This document shows, piece after piece, positions 7,635 through 15,989 of a stretch of DNA of 64,000 nt. Below the pieces are notes generated by a model. The model made no database searches, was not told the DNA's origin, and saw only the letters and a list, made by a program, of their open reading frames with translations. This DNA is from Fulvivirga lutea (GTDB lineage: Bacteria > Bacteroidota > Bacteroidia > Cytophagales > Cyclobacteriaceae), in NCBI RefSeq assembly GCF_017068455.1, contig NZ_CP070608.1, positions 916,501 to 980,500 of the forward strand, read 5' to 3'. Made by a program: the position numbers and the translations under genes. Position 1 is the stretch's first letter; every line of letters starts with the position of its first letter.

Positions 7635-8799
7635 AAGATCTGGCTTTTTTATAAAAGTTTTCTATCAATTTTTCCTGTTCAATTATTCGTTCATCTAACA
7701 CATTGGCTACTGCTCGAATAACTTTGAAATTTGTAACTAAAAGGCTAACATCTTCGAAAGGCACTCCTGAAGAGTTTGAAAGATGTTTGGCGAATGTATC
7801 ATCAAGTACTTCCGTATCCAACCTGTATTTTTCCCTCACTTCGGCAAGAAAGTAATCTATCCTTTTCATTCCGATGTCTTTATGATCGCTTTCATTGTAA
7901 TAAAGCTGACCAATCGTTTCGACAAATTCTACCGTTGTATTGGCCTTAGTAGGTAAAACAGGTATAATCCTTTGCTTTCTTTTTGATGCAAAAATGATAT
8001 ACAATAGTGTGCCCAAAAGAAGAAGATAAAGAGCCTGTTGTAACCCTTCAGTTGTTAAAATATGTTGAAATGGAGTTTTGCTAATGTAGTTTTTTCGCAC
8101 TTTGTAGTATTCATCCCAAATGGTATGCTGATCAGGTAAATAAGATAATACCTGACTTATATAATGATGATTTTCATCTGCTAGCATAAATACATTGGAG
8201 AAGACATTTGGGGTTAAATGGAGGTATATTTTACCCTTACCGAATGTTGAAAAGGCAAAATTGGGCTGATCGTCTGAATTAAAACCTAGATAATTTCCCT
8301 CATCAGAATTGGCAAAATAAGAACGGAAGAACATGCTCTGATTGGGTGCAGTATATCTGGTGCTGTCATCCTTTAAATAGAATATGTAGCTGGTTTGAAT
8401 TTCATCATCAAAACTATTTTCTATGCTTAGGTTAAGAGTATCCAATAAGGCTTGTGAAATTGTTCTACTGGCTATCAACACCTGATTTCCATTATTCACG
8501 AACTCTAAGAGTGCCTCCAGTTCTACTTCAGCAGGCTGAAATGAGTTATTAATAATTATTAGGTTAGTTTTTTGTTGAGCATCATCAAGAGTTTGAGATA
8601 GTGATTCACTTGACGATACGATGGATTCAGAAAATATACTCTCCAATTCGTTGAACAACACAAAATTGCCGTACGGAATTTTATCATACCTCGAATAAGA
8701 TTCAAGCCATACTACTTCTTTTGGTTTTATTGATTCCAACACTCCAATAAGCACCAGCGCGATTCCTGAAACGATATAGTATTTGTATTTACTCCACAT
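7624..8799 (-). CDS. DUF4350 domain-containing membrane protein
   Basis: 391 residues with one N-terminal helix (about 8-21) and a second at about 255-270, leaving a roughly 230-residue domain between them. The N-terminal part shows the DUF4350 pattern of a degraded GATase/Rossmann-like fold (YSRYDKIPYGNFVLFNEL, then a LIIINNSF strand). The C-terminal 120 residues are probably cytoplasmic and helical. DUF4350 genes recur in MoxR-DUF58-DUF4129 operons across Bacteroidota and Actinobacteria; biochemical function is unknown. It overlaps both neighbours by 11 nt. Confidence 0.82.
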   Translation of the reverse strand: MWSKYKYYIVSGIALVLIGVLESIKPKEVVWLESYSRYDKIPYGNFVLFNELESIFSESIVSSSESLSQTLDDAQQKTNLIIINNSFQPAEVELEALLEFVNNGNQVLIASRTISQALLDTLNLSIENSFDDEIQTSYIFYLKDDSTRYTAPNQSMFFRSYFANSDEGNYLGFNSDDQPNFAFSTFGKGKIYLHLTPNVFSNVFMLADENHHYISQVLSYLPDQHTIWDEYYKVRKNYISKTPFQHILTTEGLQQALYLLLLGTLLYIIFASKRKQRIIPVLPTKANTTVEFVETIGQLYYNESDHKDIGMKRIDYFLAEVREKYRLDTEVLDDTFAKHLSNSSGVPFEDVSLLVTNFKVIRAVANVLDERIIEQEKLIENFYKKARSYGK

Positions 8800-9499
8800 T
8801 TACTGTTCCATTAAAATCTCTGAAAGTGGCATGTAAATCCTCAAAATGCTTTTCGTCAATAGTTACCCCGCCAAACCAAACATATTGATAACACCGGGCC
8901 AATAGGGCAAATTGATCTGAATATTCTGTTGACAGTTCTCGTTGGTAATCTCGGATAGTTTTTGCCTTATTCAATTCTATTTTCCCTAAATCTGAAAGAA
9001 TCTTTAAAGCCTGTAAAAATAAATAGCGAATGGCCTCATTGTATTTTTGGTTCTGAATCGATTGCCGTATCAGGTCCTCCCATTCGATCTCTTCTTTTAT
9101 TAGTAGAAGGTCATCGTCCGACATGGTTAGCTGGTGTCGCTTTCTTCCAATTAATCCAAATACTCCTTTCCTATATAAGCTGTATAGCACAAGGCCAATG
9201 GCAGTGAGTGCCAATGCCCATAGCAGAACTCTAATGATTATATAAACTATCTGTCCAATTGCTTCTTCGTCTTTATCTTGAAAATAATCCTGAAGAAGAT
9301 CAGCAAGCCACTCTCTGAACCCAAGCCACCAGCTTACTTGGGCTGAATCAGTGGAGTAATTAAAATCTGTATCGGAACGATATTGCTCTAACTGCGAGGA
9401 GTTAAAACTTCTGACATCTCTTGTGGTGAGTGTGTCAGAAGTTCCGAACAGATTAAATGTGATAGTAACAAATAGAAATAGCGTTAACCCGAATCTCAA
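8789..9499 (-). CDS. DUF4129 domain-containing protein
   Basis: 236 residues: an N-terminal signal-like helix (1-20), a periplasmic segment, a membrane helix (about 84-107), and a C-terminal cytoplasmic domain of about 115 residues ending in the DUF4129 signature YQYVWFGG. In related clusters this domain accompanies transglutaminase, MoxR and DUF58 proteins; its biochemical activity is not established. The gene overlaps the downstream DUF4350 gene by 11 nt and lies 15 nt after the preceding membrane protein gene. Confidence 0.85.
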   Translation of the reverse strand: MRFGLTLFLFVTITFNLFGTSDTLTTRDVRSFNSSQLEQYRSDTDFNYSTDSAQVSWWLGFREWLADLLQDYFQDKDEEAIGQIVYIIIRVLLWALALTAIGLVLYSLYRKGVFGLIGRKRHQLTMSDDDLLLIKEEIEWEDLIRQSIQNQKYNEAIRYLFLQALKILSDLGKIELNKAKTIRDYQRELSTEYSDQFALLARCYQYVWFGGVTIDEKHFEDLHATFRDFNGTVNVE

Positions 9500-9514
9500 C
9501 CCTGCGCGAATAAA

Positions 9515-10354
9515 TTATAACTGATTGATAAGTTCTTTTTCACCACTGCCATCTTTATTCTCAACAAGGGAATAGTATCTTAATGTGGATACAACTGCCC
9601 AAAGAATGGTGATAACCAAACCAATTAAATAATAAATTGGCAGGAAATAAGCCATATTAGACATTGATTCAAACATAGCGGTAGGATCATTTTCAGAAGA
9701 TGCTTTAAACATTTGCATGCCCATAATCGCATACATTGGAATATAGGCTAAAATCATTATCCCAAAGGAAATTAGATAGGTAACAAAGTACAATCCAAAG
9801 GTTGACCACCAGTTATCTTTGATCAGATAGAAACACCTTTTCCATGATTCACCGAAACCGGCATCTTCAATAATGGCAACAGCATAAAAGTGAACGAGTA
9901 CAACTGAAAGGTATATACCTGGTAGAACGCAAAGTATCAGGCCAATATATATTACTATTACTAGTGCAATAGAGCTTATTGTTAAAAAAATAGCCTTTGA
10001 TTTAACAATTGGCAATAAGTCATTTAACGTAATATTCTCAACTCCTGAAGCATAAAGTTTGATGTATCCGATAATTACAACGTAGCCCAAAACATATGCA
10101 ATCATGATTAATCCATAAGACGAAAGCATATTGATCATGTAGTTAAAAAAGGCATCGGTTGAATTTATATATTGCTGACTGCCGAACATTTCCTTCATTC
10201 CTGAAGCCATTAACAAAGCACCTAAAACAAGAGGTATAATAACCACTATTAAGGTTGGCTTAAGAATATTAAAAAAATGTTGTTTAATGAAGATGGAAGC
10301 AGCTTCTAAGGTTTGTCCCAAGTCTCGCTCTTTCTTAAAATTAATTTGTTGCAT
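9515..10354 (-). CDS. Multi-pass membrane protein of unknown function
   Basis: 279 residues with about six predicted membrane segments (the first near 33-53) and a soluble N-terminus of about 30 residues starting MQQINFKKERDLGQTLEA. The repeated Gly-rich helices and YxxxVIIEDAGFGESWKR-like loop resemble the membrane domains found with glycerophosphodiesterases and the DUF4013/DUF7847-type proteins, but I cannot assign a family firmly. It overlaps the spoIIM-like gene by 14 nt, so it belongs to the same operon. Its conservation in this cluster type suggests it is a subunit or client of the MoxR system (inference). Confidence 0.75.
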   Translation of the reverse strand: MQQINFKKERDLGQTLEAASIFIKQHFFNILKPTLIVVIIPLVLGALLMASGMKEMFGSQQYINSTDAFFNYMINMLSSYGLIMIAYVLGYVVIIGYIKLYASGVENITLNDLLPIVKSKAIFLTISSIALVIVIYIGLILCVLPGIYLSVVLVHFYAVAIIEDAGFGESWKRCFYLIKDNWWSTFGLYFVTYLISFGIMILAYIPMYAIMGMQMFKASSENDPTAMFESMSNMAYFLPIYYLIGLVITILWAVVSTLRYYSLVENKDGSGEKELINQL

Positions 10355-11300
10355 GTTGATGTAGTTTATAAGGGTAGTAAATAAAGTAAAATAGTAAAAA
10401 AAGCATAGATAATAATATTATTACCGCTGCCGGTATGGTAGATACTGTAGAATATCTTGTAACGAAACTCTCTAAAAAGCCCGCAACGATAAAAATTGGA
10501 ATTAAGCCTGCAATAATTTTAACGCTATCTTTTGCTACCATTTGAAATGAATGGAGTCTTGAATAAGTACCAGGAAACATGAAACTATTTCCTAATGCCA
10601 AGCCGGCACCACCAGCAATAACAATAGATGCTATTTCCAAAGTACCGTGGACCCAGATTGTCAAAGCCGAGATATAAAGCAGTTTCTTGGTGTAAAAAAA
10701 ATATTGAAAACACCCCAGCATGATACCGTTTCTAAACAATAAAAACCCGGTAAAGACAGAAAAAAAGATGCCTGCAGCAAAGACTATAAATGATACCCGA
10801 ATGTTATTGAAAGTTATGAAAAGAAACATTGGTACAGGATCCATACTTTCATACACTCCCATTGGGTTCCCATTTTCAATATTTTCAATGGTCATATCAA
10901 CGTACTGGTCTCCCATAATTAATCTGGGAAAAGTTTCATCTACATGTGTTGAATATGCACCAATCAAGCAAGACAATGAAAAAACAATGAGTGAAACCAA
11001 TAGAGCCTTTCTGTGCTTGTAAATGATAAGAGGCAATTCTTTGCCGAAAAAGTTAATTAAAAACGATCTGCTTTTTTTCTTGTTCTTGTAGATGTTGCCA
11101 TGAACTTTACCTGCTAATAAATTTAAATATGCTACAGTTTTACTTTCGGGATAATTAGTCTGTGCATAAGCGAGATCATCGGTGAGCTGAATGTATAAAT
11201 CAGATAGGCGATCGGCTGAAATGGAACCAGATGTTGAGAGCAAATCGTCTATTTCCGCCCATTTTTTTTCATTTTTGCGAAAAAAATTGATTTCTCTCAT
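10341..11300 (-). CDS. Stage II sporulation protein M (SpoIIM)-family membrane protein
   Basis: 319 residues. A helical cytoplasmic N-terminal half (about 1-100, starting MREINFFRKNEKKW) is followed by five or so membrane segments. The family hallmark of a helix-flanked periplasmic loop (MGDQYVDMTIENIENGNP) and the glycine-rich HGTLEIASIVIAGGAGLALG stretch near residue 220 are both present. In Bacillus SpoIIM is an engulfment protein, but in non-sporulating Bacteroidota this family occurs next to RDD, MoxR and DUF58 genes and has no known role. It is the first gene of the minus-strand operon; only 20 bp separate its start from the divergent RDD gene. Confidence 0.88.
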   Translation of the reverse strand: MREINFFRKNEKKWAEIDDLLSTSGSISADRLSDLYIQLTDDLAYAQTNYPESKTVAYLNLLAGKVHGNIYKNKKKSRSFLINFFGKELPLIIYKHRKALLVSLIVFSLSCLIGAYSTHVDETFPRLIMGDQYVDMTIENIENGNPMGVYESMDPVPMFLFITFNNIRVSFIVFAAGIFFSVFTGFLLFRNGIMLGCFQYFFYTKKLLYISALTIWVHGTLEIASIVIAGGAGLALGNSFMFPGTYSRLHSFQMVAKDSVKIIAGLIPIFIVAGFLESFVTRYSTVSTIPAAVIILLSMLFLLFYFIYYPYKLHQHATN

Positions 11301-11320
11301 TAATTGAACTTAAAAAATTC

Positions 11321-12025
11321 ATGGCAATATACGTCAATACTCATCAGAATGTCCAAATCAATTATGAAAATTCGAGCATTGCTGATCGGCTGATTGCCTA
11401 TTTAATTGATTCACTTGTTATAGCCGGAATTTCCCTGTCGATATTTTTCATTGGGTCTATTTTAGACCTAGGGTATGCCACATTCTTTATGTTCGTCCCT
11501 ATTTTTTTCTATCACCTGATTTGTGAGGTTTTTATGAATGGCCAGAGTGTAGGGAAAAGATACCGAGGCATCAGGGTAATGAAAAAAGATGGAAATGCGG
11601 CCGGGCTCAGTGCCTACTTTTTACGTTTCTTACTCAGACCAATAGACACTTTTTATGGGATAGGACTAGCTGTTATTTTCTTTACAAGCAAGAATCAAAG
11701 ACTTGGTGATTTGGCAGCAGGGACAATTGTTGTCAATGTTAAATCTGAGGCGAAATTGAAAAGTGAAATTCTTTCAGAAATGAGTGTTCATGAAGATCAC
11801 GTTATCATGTACCCTGAAGTGTCAGAATTATCTGACAGAGAAGTTCAGTTAATAAGTGAGATTATTGATAACAGAGTCGATGCAAAAAATCATCCAAATA
11901 TTAGTCAGCTTGCTTTAAAACTGGAACTTAAACTAGGGGTTAAAATAAAGGATAATCAGACAGACTATATTTTCTTGCAGCAGGTAGTTAGAGATTATTA
12001 TAAAATGCACACCGATCAGGTGTAG
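11321..12025 (+). CDS. RDD family membrane protein
   Basis: 234 residues with an RDD domain in residues about 18-145: ADRLIAYLIDSLVI supplies the Arg and Asp that name the family, and a second conserved stretch reads NQRLGDLAAGTIVV. Two to three membrane helices are present; the C-terminal 90 residues are charged and cytoplasmic. Some RDD proteins act as ion antiporters, but most have no known function. It is divergent from the spoIIM-like gene with a 20-bp gap, an arrangement conserved in this cluster type, so its promoter probably lies inside the opposite gene. Stop codon is 7 bp from the convergent DUF2752 gene. Confidence 0.88.
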   Translation: MAIYVNTHQNVQINYENSSIADRLIAYLIDSLVIAGISLSIFFIGSILDLGYATFFMFVPIFFYHLICEVFMNGQSVGKRYRGIRVMKKDGNAAGLSAYFLRFLLRPIDTFYGIGLAVIFFTSKNQRLGDLAAGTIVVNVKSEAKLKSEILSEMSVHEDHVIMYPEVSELSDREVQLISEIIDNRVDAKNHPNISQLALKLELKLGVKIKDNQTDYIFLQQVVRDYYKMHTDQV

Positions 12026-12032
12026 GCACATA

Positions 12033-12338
12033 TTACTGCTGCATTTTTAAGTATTTTCTCCAATGGTTTATGAGTAGAAAGACTAATGCAGGAAGTATAA
12101 TAAAAATTAAAGGATTGGATTGGTAAGCGCCTATGAAATCTAATGTTAGTAAATGTGTGGCCGCTGTTGTTAATCCACAACCCAGACATTTTATGCCTGT
12201 AGTGTAGCGAATCAAACAAGGTATTGTATAGTCTAGGCCCACATAACTTTTGATGGCTACTGAGAAGATCAGATATCCAAAAAAAGCAGCAGTGAGCCAA
12301 TAGGTTTTTAAGTAGTTGCTTATTAATCTGCTATACAT
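12033..12338 (-). CDS. DUF2752 domain-containing membrane protein
   Basis: 101 residues with the DUF2752 signature: two cysteines in KCLGCGLTTAA (Cys51 and Cys54) between hydrophobic segments at about 16-32, 60-72 and 76-92. The family usually shows C-P-x-C-G-x-T-R; here the motif reads C-L-G-C-G-L-T-T. Function is unknown; the paired cysteines suggest metal or redox chemistry at the membrane (inference). A minus-strand frame at 12016-12300 overlaps it and is rejected. Convergent with the RDD gene. Confidence 0.82.
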   Translation of the reverse strand: MYSRLISNYLKTYWLTAAFFGYLIFSVAIKSYVGLDYTIPCLIRYTTGIKCLGCGLTTAATHLLTLDFIGAYQSNPLIFIILPALVFLLINHWRKYLKMQQ

Positions 12339-12495
12339 AAATCAATGTAAGTTAATAAAAGTAGCCGATGCATCGTAAATTTTCAGGGAAGCATGTTAGC
12401 CACAATAAAAAAAAGGTGTGAATCATTTCCCATTTTTTTTGAAATCATTCCTCATAGCTCGCTGTTAATTTTTCTAGTCAAAGTAAATTAGTAGC

Positions 12496-13863
12496 ATGTA
12501 CGCCATTGTAGATATTGAAACAACAGGAGGTTTTGCAGGCAAAAGCCGCATTACTGAAATTGCTGCGTACATACATGATGGTGAAAAAGTGATAGACGAA
12601 TTTCAAACCTTGGTCAATCCACAACAAGTGGTGCCAGGCTACATTACTGGACTCACCGGTATCACTCAGGAGATGGTAGATTCAGCACCTACATTTTCTG
12701 AAATAGCTGAAAAGTTTAATAGCCTGCTTCAGGATAAAGTTTTTGTGGCTCATAATGTACACTTCGATTATTCCTTTATTAAAAAGGCGTTTGAACAAGA
12801 GGGCTATCTTTTTGTAAATAAGAAGTTATGTACAGTACGTTTGAGCCGACAGGTATACCCGAATCAACGTTCCTATAGCCTTGGTAATTTATGCGAATCA
12901 TTAAAAATACCTATCGAAAACCGGCATCGTGCTGCGGGTGATGCAAAAGCAACAACCATATTATTTGAAAAGATATTAGAGGAAAATCCTGATGCAGTTC
13001 GTAATGCACTGAAAAGAAATTCTAAAGAAACTACTTTGCCACCAAATTTGCCTAAGCAAGAGTTTTTGGCCTTACCAGAACAGCCGGGAGTGTATTATTT
13101 CTTAGATGAAAAAAGTAATGTGATCTACGTTGGCAAAGCAGTGAATATCAAAAAGCGAATTACAAGTCACTTTTCAGGTACTTCTAAAAATGGTAGAAAT
13201 CAATACATCAGAAATGAAGTTCATCATATCGATTATCAATTGACTGGAAATGAGTTGGTGGCTCTGGTGTTGGAGTCGCAAGAAATAAAAAGACTCTGGC
13301 CAAAATATAACCGATCTCAAAAATATATTTCCAACCAATGGGGCATATACATATATGAAGATCGTGAAGGTTATAAACGATTTAATGTAAGCAAGAAAAT
13401 AAAAGGGGTGCCGCCAATTATTGATTTTAACTCGCATGCTGATGGGTTTCATTACTTAATGGGTGTAATGAAGGAATTTGAGCTGTGCCCAAAGTTATGT
13501 GGCATTCAAAAGGTGACTGGCGAGTGTTATGATGTGAAATTAGGAAATTGTAAAGGGGCATGTTGTGGTGAGGAATCTGTAGAATCATATAATAGTCGAT
13601 TAGAAGAAGCCATAAAATCGTTTGATAATGATGATCGGTCCTTAGCCATATTAGGTGAAGGACGTAATGAGGATGAACAAACGCTCATAGTTATCGAAAA
13701 AGGCGCCTATTTAGGCTTTGGTTTTTATGATCGGGAGCAGCCATTTTCTTCTTTGGAGGAGGCTAAATTGCTGATTGATCTTCATAAACCTACCGTGGAG
13801 ATTAACAACTACCTAAACAGTTACATCAATAGTGCAGATGCTAAGGTTGTTGAGTTAAAATAA
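12496..13863 (+). CDS. DnaQ-like 3'-5' exonuclease fused to a GIY-YIG nuclease (Cho-like)
   Basis: 455 residues in two modules. Residues 1-160 form a DEDDh exonuclease: D6 and E8 (VDIETTGG), D91 (AHNVHFDYSF), H144 and D149 (NRHRAAGDAKAT). Residues about 192-280 form a UvrC-type GIY-YIG domain (GVYYF...VIYVGKAVNIKKR, with Arg221 as the likely catalytic residue). The C-terminal 170 residues carry a cysteine cluster (CPKLCG, CYDVKLGNCKGACC) like that of UvrC N-terminal halves, but there is no UVR, RNase H-like or HhH region. That makes it comparable to E. coli Cho plus an exonuclease. A role in nucleotide excision or alternative repair is inferred. uvrA and uvrC are elsewhere in the window. Confidence 0.9.
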   Translation: MYAIVDIETTGGFAGKSRITEIAAYIHDGEKVIDEFQTLVNPQQVVPGYITGLTGITQEMVDSAPTFSEIAEKFNSLLQDKVFVAHNVHFDYSFIKKAFEQEGYLFVNKKLCTVRLSRQVYPNQRSYSLGNLCESLKIPIENRHRAAGDAKATTILFEKILEENPDAVRNALKRNSKETTLPPNLPKQEFLALPEQPGVYYFLDEKSNVIYVGKAVNIKKRITSHFSGTSKNGRNQYIRNEVHHIDYQLTGNELVALVLESQEIKRLWPKYNRSQKYISNQWGIYIYEDREGYKRFNVSKKIKGVPPIIDFNSHADGFHYLMGVMKEFELCPKLCGIQKVTGECYDVKLGNCKGACCGEESVESYNSRLEEAIKSFDNDDRSLAILGEGRNEDEQTLIVIEKGAYLGFGFYDREQPFSSLEEAKLLIDLHKPTVEINNYLNSYINSADAKVVELK

Positions 13864-13866
13864 CCA

Positions 13867-14553
13867 CTAATTTCTGCCAGCTCCTTTCGGATAAAGGTTT
13901 TCCACCCGATCACTCTGAAATACTTCTTTGGTTTCAATATCCATTATTGATAATTTTTCACCCCAACCTGCACCGGTATCCATCATCCAGACTTCAGCAC
14001 ATTTAATAGGTTTAGTATGTCCTAATTTATGAATTGGTGTGTGACCAATAAATACTTCTTTAAAAGATGTTAAACTGGTTGGATGTTCTTTCATCGATTC
14101 TGCAATTGCCTTTTCAAAGAAGTTTCTATCCCAAAGTAAAATGCTGGAATCTTGGTTTTCCATTGATAGCGATGTGTCGATACCCGCGTGTACAAATAAT
14201 TTATTATCTAACTCGTGATAACTTTTGGCAGCTGAAAGTATCTTTAAATGTGATTCAGGCATTCCATCAGGATAGCTTTTTAGAGTGTTTTCACCACCAT
14301 TCGCCAACCAGGCTGGGCTAACCTCATTGCCCAGGGCCCATTCTAATGCCCAAAAATCGTGGTTGCCCATAGTGAGTACAAAGTGTTGAACCTTCAATAA
14401 AGTCTCAAAACATTGATTTGTTTCAGGCCAGCCATCACAAATATCTCCGATAGAAATAAGCAAGTCATTGGCGAAATCGAAAGCGCTTCTTTCCAGGCAT
14501 TGCTCCAATGCAATGTTAGCGCCATGTATATCACCAATAACAAATTTTCTCAT
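13867..14553 (-). CDS. Calcineurin-like metallophosphoesterase (PP2A/ApaH-like)
   Basis: 228 residues with the metal-binding motifs of the phosphoprotein phosphatase class: GDIHG (D8, H10), GDICDGW (D37, D40) and GNHD (N64-D66), then LFVHAGID and VFIGHTP for the remaining histidines. This layout matches the small lambda-phosphatase / symmetrical Ap4A hydrolase type. Substrate (phosphoprotein or dinucleotide) cannot be told from sequence. It is a single gene, convergent with the exonuclease/GIY-YIG gene (3 bp between stops) and divergent from the MoxR gene at 14791. Confidence 0.9.
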   Translation of the reverse strand: MRKFVIGDIHGANIALEQCLERSAFDFANDLLISIGDICDGWPETNQCFETLLKVQHFVLTMGNHDFWALEWALGNEVSPAWLANGGENTLKSYPDGMPESHLKILSAAKSYHELDNKLFVHAGIDTSLSMENQDSSILLWDRNFFEKAIAESMKEHPTSLTSFKEVFIGHTPIHKLGHTKPIKCAEVWMMDTGAGWGEKLSIMDIETKEVFQSDRVENLYPKGAGRN

Positions 14554-14790
14554 ACTGGTTAAATAATGTTAATAAATGTAGCCATTACCAAATCAGAATC
14601 ACCCCTTATCAAAATTTTGAGCCATATTTTTTAATATTGCGCTAAGTTTAAGTCAGACGAAAAAAGAAAAATCATTTTTGTCAGACTTACCCTGACATTT
14701 TGATTTATTTCAAAATCTTTAATTTTTTGATTATTGGTAAACCAAAAGTAAGATTTATCTCGTTAGGAGATTAGTGGAAAGAACGTAACT

Positions 14791-15783
14791 ATGGAAGAAA
14801 CAGCAGTTAATATCGATAAGAAAAAGGAGCATCAGGAGAAAATCAAACAGGTGTTTGATGAGATGGGTAAGGTGGTTGTAGGGCAAGAAGCTTTAATCAA
14901 TCGCTTGTTAATTGGTCTTTTTACTCAAAGCCATATTTTACTGGAAGGTGTACCCGGTATAGCCAAAACACTTACAGTAAGCACACTTGCTCAGGTATTG
15001 CATCTGGATTTTCAAAGAATACAGTTCACACCGGATCTATTACCTGCCGATTTGATTGGTACGATGATATACAATCAGAAGCAAGGAAATTTTGAGGTGA
15101 AAAAAGGCCCTATTTTCGCTAACATGATATTGGCCGATGAGATCAATCGATCACCAGCCAAAGTTCAGTCGGCTTTATTGGAATCGATGCAGGAAAAGCA
15201 GGTGACGATTGGTGAAACCACTTTTCAGTTAGATAGGCCTTTCTTTGTATTAGCAACTCAAAACCCGGTAGATCAGGAAGGTACCTATCCATTGCCAGAA
15301 GCACAGGTAGACCGTTTTATGATGAAGGTACATGTAGATTACCCAACAAAAAATCAGGAATTGGAGGTAATGAGACGTATTTCTAATATGTCGTTCGATT
15401 ATAAGGTAAATACAGTGCTTCAGAAGCAAGATATTTTTGATATCAGAAATGAGATCAACCAAACGGCTATCAATGAATCACTAGAGAAGTATATAATTGA
15501 ATTGGTACATGCCACGAGAGACCCTAAAGCATACAACTTAACTGAAGAAGCCAATTATATACAGTTTGGTGTTTCTCCAAGGGCTTCCATCAATTTAAAC
15601 TTAGCTGCCAAAGCCATGGCCTATTTCGATGGCCGTGAGTATGTGTTGCCTGAGGATATTAAAGAAGTGGCACCTGACGTATTAAATCATAGAATTATCC
15701 TAAACTACGAGGCTGAGGCCGATAATATAGACACAAATGAAATTGTACGTTCAATTTTGAACAAAGTGCCTATTAACAATTAG
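14791..15783 (+). CDS. MoxR-family AAA+ ATPase (second copy, solitary)
   Basis: 330 residues with Walker A GVPGIAKT (53-60), the FTPDLLPADLIGT segment (79-91), Walker B MILADEINR (112-120) and the ATQNPVDQEGTYPLPEAQ sensor region. It is a canonical MoxR of the type usually paired with BatA/DUF58 and VWA genes. Here, no DUF58 or VWA gene follows; a terminator lies 37 bp downstream of its stop and the next gene is an unrelated lipoprotein. It has a 237-bp upstream region. It probably serves a partner encoded elsewhere (inference). Confidence 0.94.
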   Translation: MEETAVNIDKKKEHQEKIKQVFDEMGKVVVGQEALINRLLIGLFTQSHILLEGVPGIAKTLTVSTLAQVLHLDFQRIQFTPDLLPADLIGTMIYNQKQGNFEVKKGPIFANMILADEINRSPAKVQSALLESMQEKQVTIGETTFQLDRPFFVLATQNPVDQEGTYPLPEAQVDRFMMKVHVDYPTKNQELEVMRRISNMSFDYKVNTVLQKQDIFDIRNEINQTAINESLEKYIIELVHATRDPKAYNLTEEANYIQFGVSPRASINLNLAAKAMAYFDGREYVLPEDIKEVAPDVLNHRIILNYEAEADNIDTNEIVRSILNKVPINN

Positions 15784-15816
15784 TTAATCAATTTAGAATC
15801 TTAGTTTGAGAAACGA

Positions 15817-15845
15817 GGAGGCCTTTTTTTAAGGCCTTTTTCTTT
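15817..15845 (+). terminator. Terminator after the solitary MoxR gene
   Basis: GGCCTT (15820-15825) pairs with AAGGCC (15831-15836), loop of five T, followed by TTTTTCTTT. Confidence 0.65.
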
Positions 15846-15989
15846 AGCCGACAATTTAAGCGCTTAACATTAGATTAAACTTCAGTTTACATAGTTAATA
15901 AACGCTTAATCTCATCAATGAATTGAGGTAACAATTAAAGCTTTCATTTGTGGCACAATTTGAAAAGCAATTAAAAACCAATTTAAGTG

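Noticed and set aside
12016-12300. 94-residue minus-strand frame overlapping the DUF2752 gene
   Set aside because: It is a shadow frame; the DUF2752 frame has the membrane helices and the CLGCG motif.
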